From Epiperipatus broadwayi (taxonomy: Eukaryota; Onychophora; Udeonychophora; Euonychophora; Peripatidae): a stretch of DNA of 64,000 bases. Under the pieces are notes generated by a model. The model worked only from the letters and a program-made list of their open reading frames with translations. It was not told where the DNA came from and did not search any database. Each line of letters opens with the position of its first letter. Within the stretch, counting starts at the first letter, position 1. The stretch covers positions 5,727,989-5,791,988 of the forward strand of contig JAQFVV010006274.1 in assembly GCA_028023455.1 (NCBI GenBank). Reading direction: 5' to 3'. Both the position numbers and the translations under genes were made by a program. Below are positions 60,901 through 64,000 of the stretch, in pieces.

Positions 60901-61999
60901 ATAAGCATGCATTGGACTCAATAAAATTAATGTATGCTAAATATCCAGATTGATGCAGAAATATATAAAGACTATAGCAGATAATCTAGTAGTGTGTTTT
61001 CGAAACAAATGTTAGTAAAAATAACATTTATCTACAGATGTTTGCTAAGCGTGTTTGTAAAAAATTTATTAGTTGGACAACTTGAAGATAAATCTACAAT
61101 TAGAATTAAATGCTTTAATTTTTGTCTACTTATATATATTAGTTTATTATAAATTAATAAACTTAAATTTTATTTGCATTTGATGTTTTCTTTCTTATAA
61201 ATGTATCAATGCTACCTAAACTGGTATTGCAAATACCATCGAGAATATGACAGATTGATGCAGTCGACAATAGGAGAACCTGTGTAAGCAAGTAGATCCT
61301 GGCATAGTAAGATAGTTTTAACAAATCCTGCGTAAATGGAAGTAGATGTATGTGTAAAGAAATAGATTGGAACAATGTGGCCAAACTTTAATAAGTTTAA
61401 TAACATTAAACAAATAGTTTCTATAGATGAATTTGATATAAACAATAGTTGGAATATTTAAGTAGAACATGTAAAGAGATACATGTTAACATTAATTAAT
61501 AACGTAGTCGATAACAAATTAAAGTAGCAATGCTGGTGTGACTATCTGGGAAAAAGATCCTGCAAATGGTAAACCAACTGTGTGAATCAATATCTCTTAA
61601 AGAAGTTCCAAATAACAAATTAAACGTGCATATTTTAAACCTGCAAAGTTGAAACTGGTGGCATGCTTAAGATTGAAATAAAAGGCATCCAAGATTGACA
61701 GAAAGCTAAGGAAAGTTTTAATGAGCAGGTCAGAGTTGACATATAAACATGCAGTTAAGAAATGTATTGACCATGAATTAGTTATGGAAAATGCTGAAAA
61801 ATTCCAAAACAGTAAATACATGTGGAAATTTCTAATAGTAAACAAAAAGGAATCTGAAACTTCAAACTAAAGACATCCACATAAGGCCTCTATATATTAT
61901 TGCCTTGGAGAGTAAGCATCTGATGAAAACCTATATAATTGACTGTATAATTGGACACTTGCCACATATTTGTTGAAACAAAGACAAAAACAGTTTTGT
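57966..61999. other. Intergenic DNA, nothing recognised
   Basis: AT-rich sequence with a G run near 59957 and poly-T runs. Short frames (59382-59591, 60383-60580 and 61163-61445) are not supported by any domain, codon pattern or neighbour. Confidence 0.55.
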
Positions 62000-64000
62000 T
62001 CAGACTCCAACTTATGATGAGGAAATATCAAGATAAAAACTGGTATTAAAAAGGTAATGTAGACAACAACCTTATTTTGCTTGGATGTACAAACAGAAAA
62101 TTAATGTGGAGAAAGATAGCACCACAGGATTGTCATTAATATCATAGTGTGATTAGATAAATATCATTAGGAAGTATAAAGAGAAAATGTTACAATTGAG
62201 AAAACATAATAGTGACCGATGTGAACAAAAACAGAATAGAGATGTGTGGCAAAATAACTACCCCATTAAGGTGAATTCTACAGTAAAATTTCTATCTTTT
62301 CATATTGTGAAGTACACGGGAATTCAAGGTTAAACAGTCAGTTATTTAAGTCAGGACCAGCAAAGCTAAAAATACAACTGGTTGACAGAACTTGTAAAAG
62401 GTGCAGAACCAATTGCATGTAACTAGATGTCTCATTTGTATTAAAGATAAAAGTAGAAGAAACAATTCACGAGCTAATCAAAACAGACATTTTAACATCT
62501 GTAGAATTGTCTTGGGTCACTCATGGTAATATTGAAGCGAGATGGAACTGTTTATGTGGAGATGACTGTCTAACACTGAACAAAAATATTAAGGAAGCTT
62601 ATCCTATGCCCAGAATGCATGATATGAGCATCATTACAGAAAGCCAAATTTTTTCACTAAAATCAATTTAAAGTTCACATTCCATCAAATCTCCATCATG
62701 GCTGAATTATTATCTATATGTGCTCACTTAGGTTAATAAGTGCAATAAATTATGCTACAGGGATTCAAATCAAATCTGTTTTGGGCAAAAATGGATAGTT
62801 TGTTCCATGGAAACTATTATTCCTTACTTGGATAACTTAATAACTGTGGAAAGTAGCTTGATTACCATCTAAATGAAGTTTCTAGGAGATATAATTAATC
62901 ACAAGGAAAGTATCGAAATCTAGAAGAGGTAAAAGCTATAAAAAAAAATGCTGCAAAAGTAAAACTTCACAAAGATTTACAGTCAAGTTTCCTAGAAGGA
63001 AAATTGCATGTTACTATCCCATTGTATCAATTGTTAAGAAAAACACAGCAATGGAAGTGGAATCCACTACATGAAAATGCTTTCAAGAGAGCTAATTAAC
63101 TATTAACTTCTAATTAATTAATTGCTACTGATCATTTCCAGAACATGAAAATGCTTTCAAGAGCTAAGGAACTATTAAACTTCTAATTAATTAATTGTCA
63201 CTGCCATAATGATCAGCAAGACATTGTTACAACTGATGCCTCAATATAGAGTAGGGGTTGTATTATCACATCATCATTATGGAGGTGACCATCCTATAAC
63301 TTACTACTTTAGAATACTGACATGTGCTGAAAAGAACTAGTCAGCTTATTAAACAATCTTTGGCAGTTTTTGCTATTAAAACGTTCCATCAATACAAGTT
63401 TAAAATTTACACATATTCTAGGCAAACTTAAAGATGATCGATTCCTACACATACTAGTCAAAAAATGATCTGTTGGATTAACATATTTGCTACTTATGAT
63501 TATGAACTTAATTATAAACTGGGTAAAAAAAATTACCATGCAGATGCACATTACAGAAGTAAAATGTACAGACTCCATTGACAATAATGTTTTTAACACT
63601 ACCATAGCCAAATGGACTAAAAGGGTTGCCGGCTATCAATTAGGGGGATAGATAGCCTAGAAGTTGACCTAATTATTTAGCAAAACATTCTTAATGTATA
63701 AATTATACCCTAATGATAGATTGTGTACTTATGTCAACTGAATGCTGAAAACAATTACTTCATAAAAGATATCCTGGTAGGCAAAATGAAGGAATTAGTG
63801 TTATATATGTTTCAAATGAGCAGAGATTTAGCAGGCAGTTACTGCTAGATTGCCATCAAAATGATTAAAATCTTGGTCAAAAGCAACCCAAAATTGGCAA
63901 AGACTACACCTGGATCATTGAATAGTTATATTTTTCTTATAGCAATCATCTTGCATTCAAATTGGACTGGGTAGAAAAGTGTCAAAAGCACAAGCTTGGA
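62000..64000 (+). pseudogene. Decayed Ty3/gypsy-type gag-pol remnant, continuing past the window
   Basis: In changing frames the + strand shows, in order: a weak protease-like TTGLSLIS (about 62115); reverse transcriptase pieces VEETIHELIKTDIL (about 62453) and CGDDCLTLNKNIKEAYPMPR (about 62558); FLGDIINHKE (about 62880); KWKWNPLHENAFKRA (about 63052), as in the RT-RNase H connection; RNase H TTDAS (about 63230); and an integrase-like zinc region near 63850. The order is that of Ty3/gypsy pol. Stops occur every few dozen codons and the YxDD box is not recognisable, so it is an old, inactive copy. No LTR was identified. Confidence 0.65.

Noticed and set aside
63309-63611. Minus-strand 100-residue frame
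   Set aside because: Lies antisense to the gypsy RNase H/integrase remnant and has no recognisable features.

Overview
This window is AT-rich animal nuclear DNA. It carries the 3' end of one host gene, spread over very long introns that are packed with transposable elements of many classes. The host gene is on the + strand. Five coding exons at 7480-7577, 14967-15054, 30944-31039, 38668-38798 and 47683-47814 have clean AG/GT borders and matching phases, and together encode about 180 residues that end in a stop codon. They read as the last WD40/HELP-type propeller blades of an EML (echinoderm microtubule-associated protein-like) protein of the EML1-4 group. The 7-16 kb introns, the set of repeats (L1/Tx1-like, CR1-like and RTE LINEs, a tRNA-derived SINE) and the extreme AT richness suggest a lophotrochozoan, most likely a cephalopod. 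That host assignment is inference.

Layout. 1-5945: a LINE cut only by the window edge, with an open ORF1 (CCHC knuckle, AT-hook-like motif), an intact 1075-residue ORF2 (endonuclease plus reverse transcriptase with a YMDD box) and a (TAA)n tail of about 1.1 kb. 7480-15054: EML exons a and b, separated by an intron with a large fold-back of a ~450 bp repeat (here called family R), a 5'-truncated CR1-like LINE, a degenerate ~118 bp tandem repeat and one copy of repeat family E. 15055-30943: a 15.9 kb intron with a 72 bp minisatellite, a tRNA-SINE, a long inverted pair whose right arm is split by a 501 bp solo LTR (TSD GTGAT), and an LTR-like block on the minus strand. 31040-38667: an intron with a small MITE and the second, inverted copy of family E. 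38799-47682: an intron with a 4.95 kb TIR element bounded by a perfect 8 bp duplication (ATAAAGAC). It carries a ~109 bp satellite and is itself interrupted by a 2.76 kb TIR element with its own near-perfect 8 bp duplication. 47815-49420: EML 3' UTR and downstream DNA. 49430-57965: family R sequence flanks a long, broken CR1-like LINE whose ORF1 has a PHD finger and an SGNH esterase. A 3.12 kb RTE LINE with TSD ACTTG is nested in it. 57966-61600: nothing recognised. About 62000-64000: a heavily decayed Ty3/gypsy-type gag-pol remnant.

No prokaryotic features, CRISPR arrays, rRNA genes or convincing tRNA genes are present. The most unusual material is the nested pair of transposase-less TIR elements at 42.0-47.0 kb and the fold-back family R that borders both CR1-like copies. 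EML is the only host gene; everything else that codes is transposon-derived, and only the first LINE still has intact reading frames.
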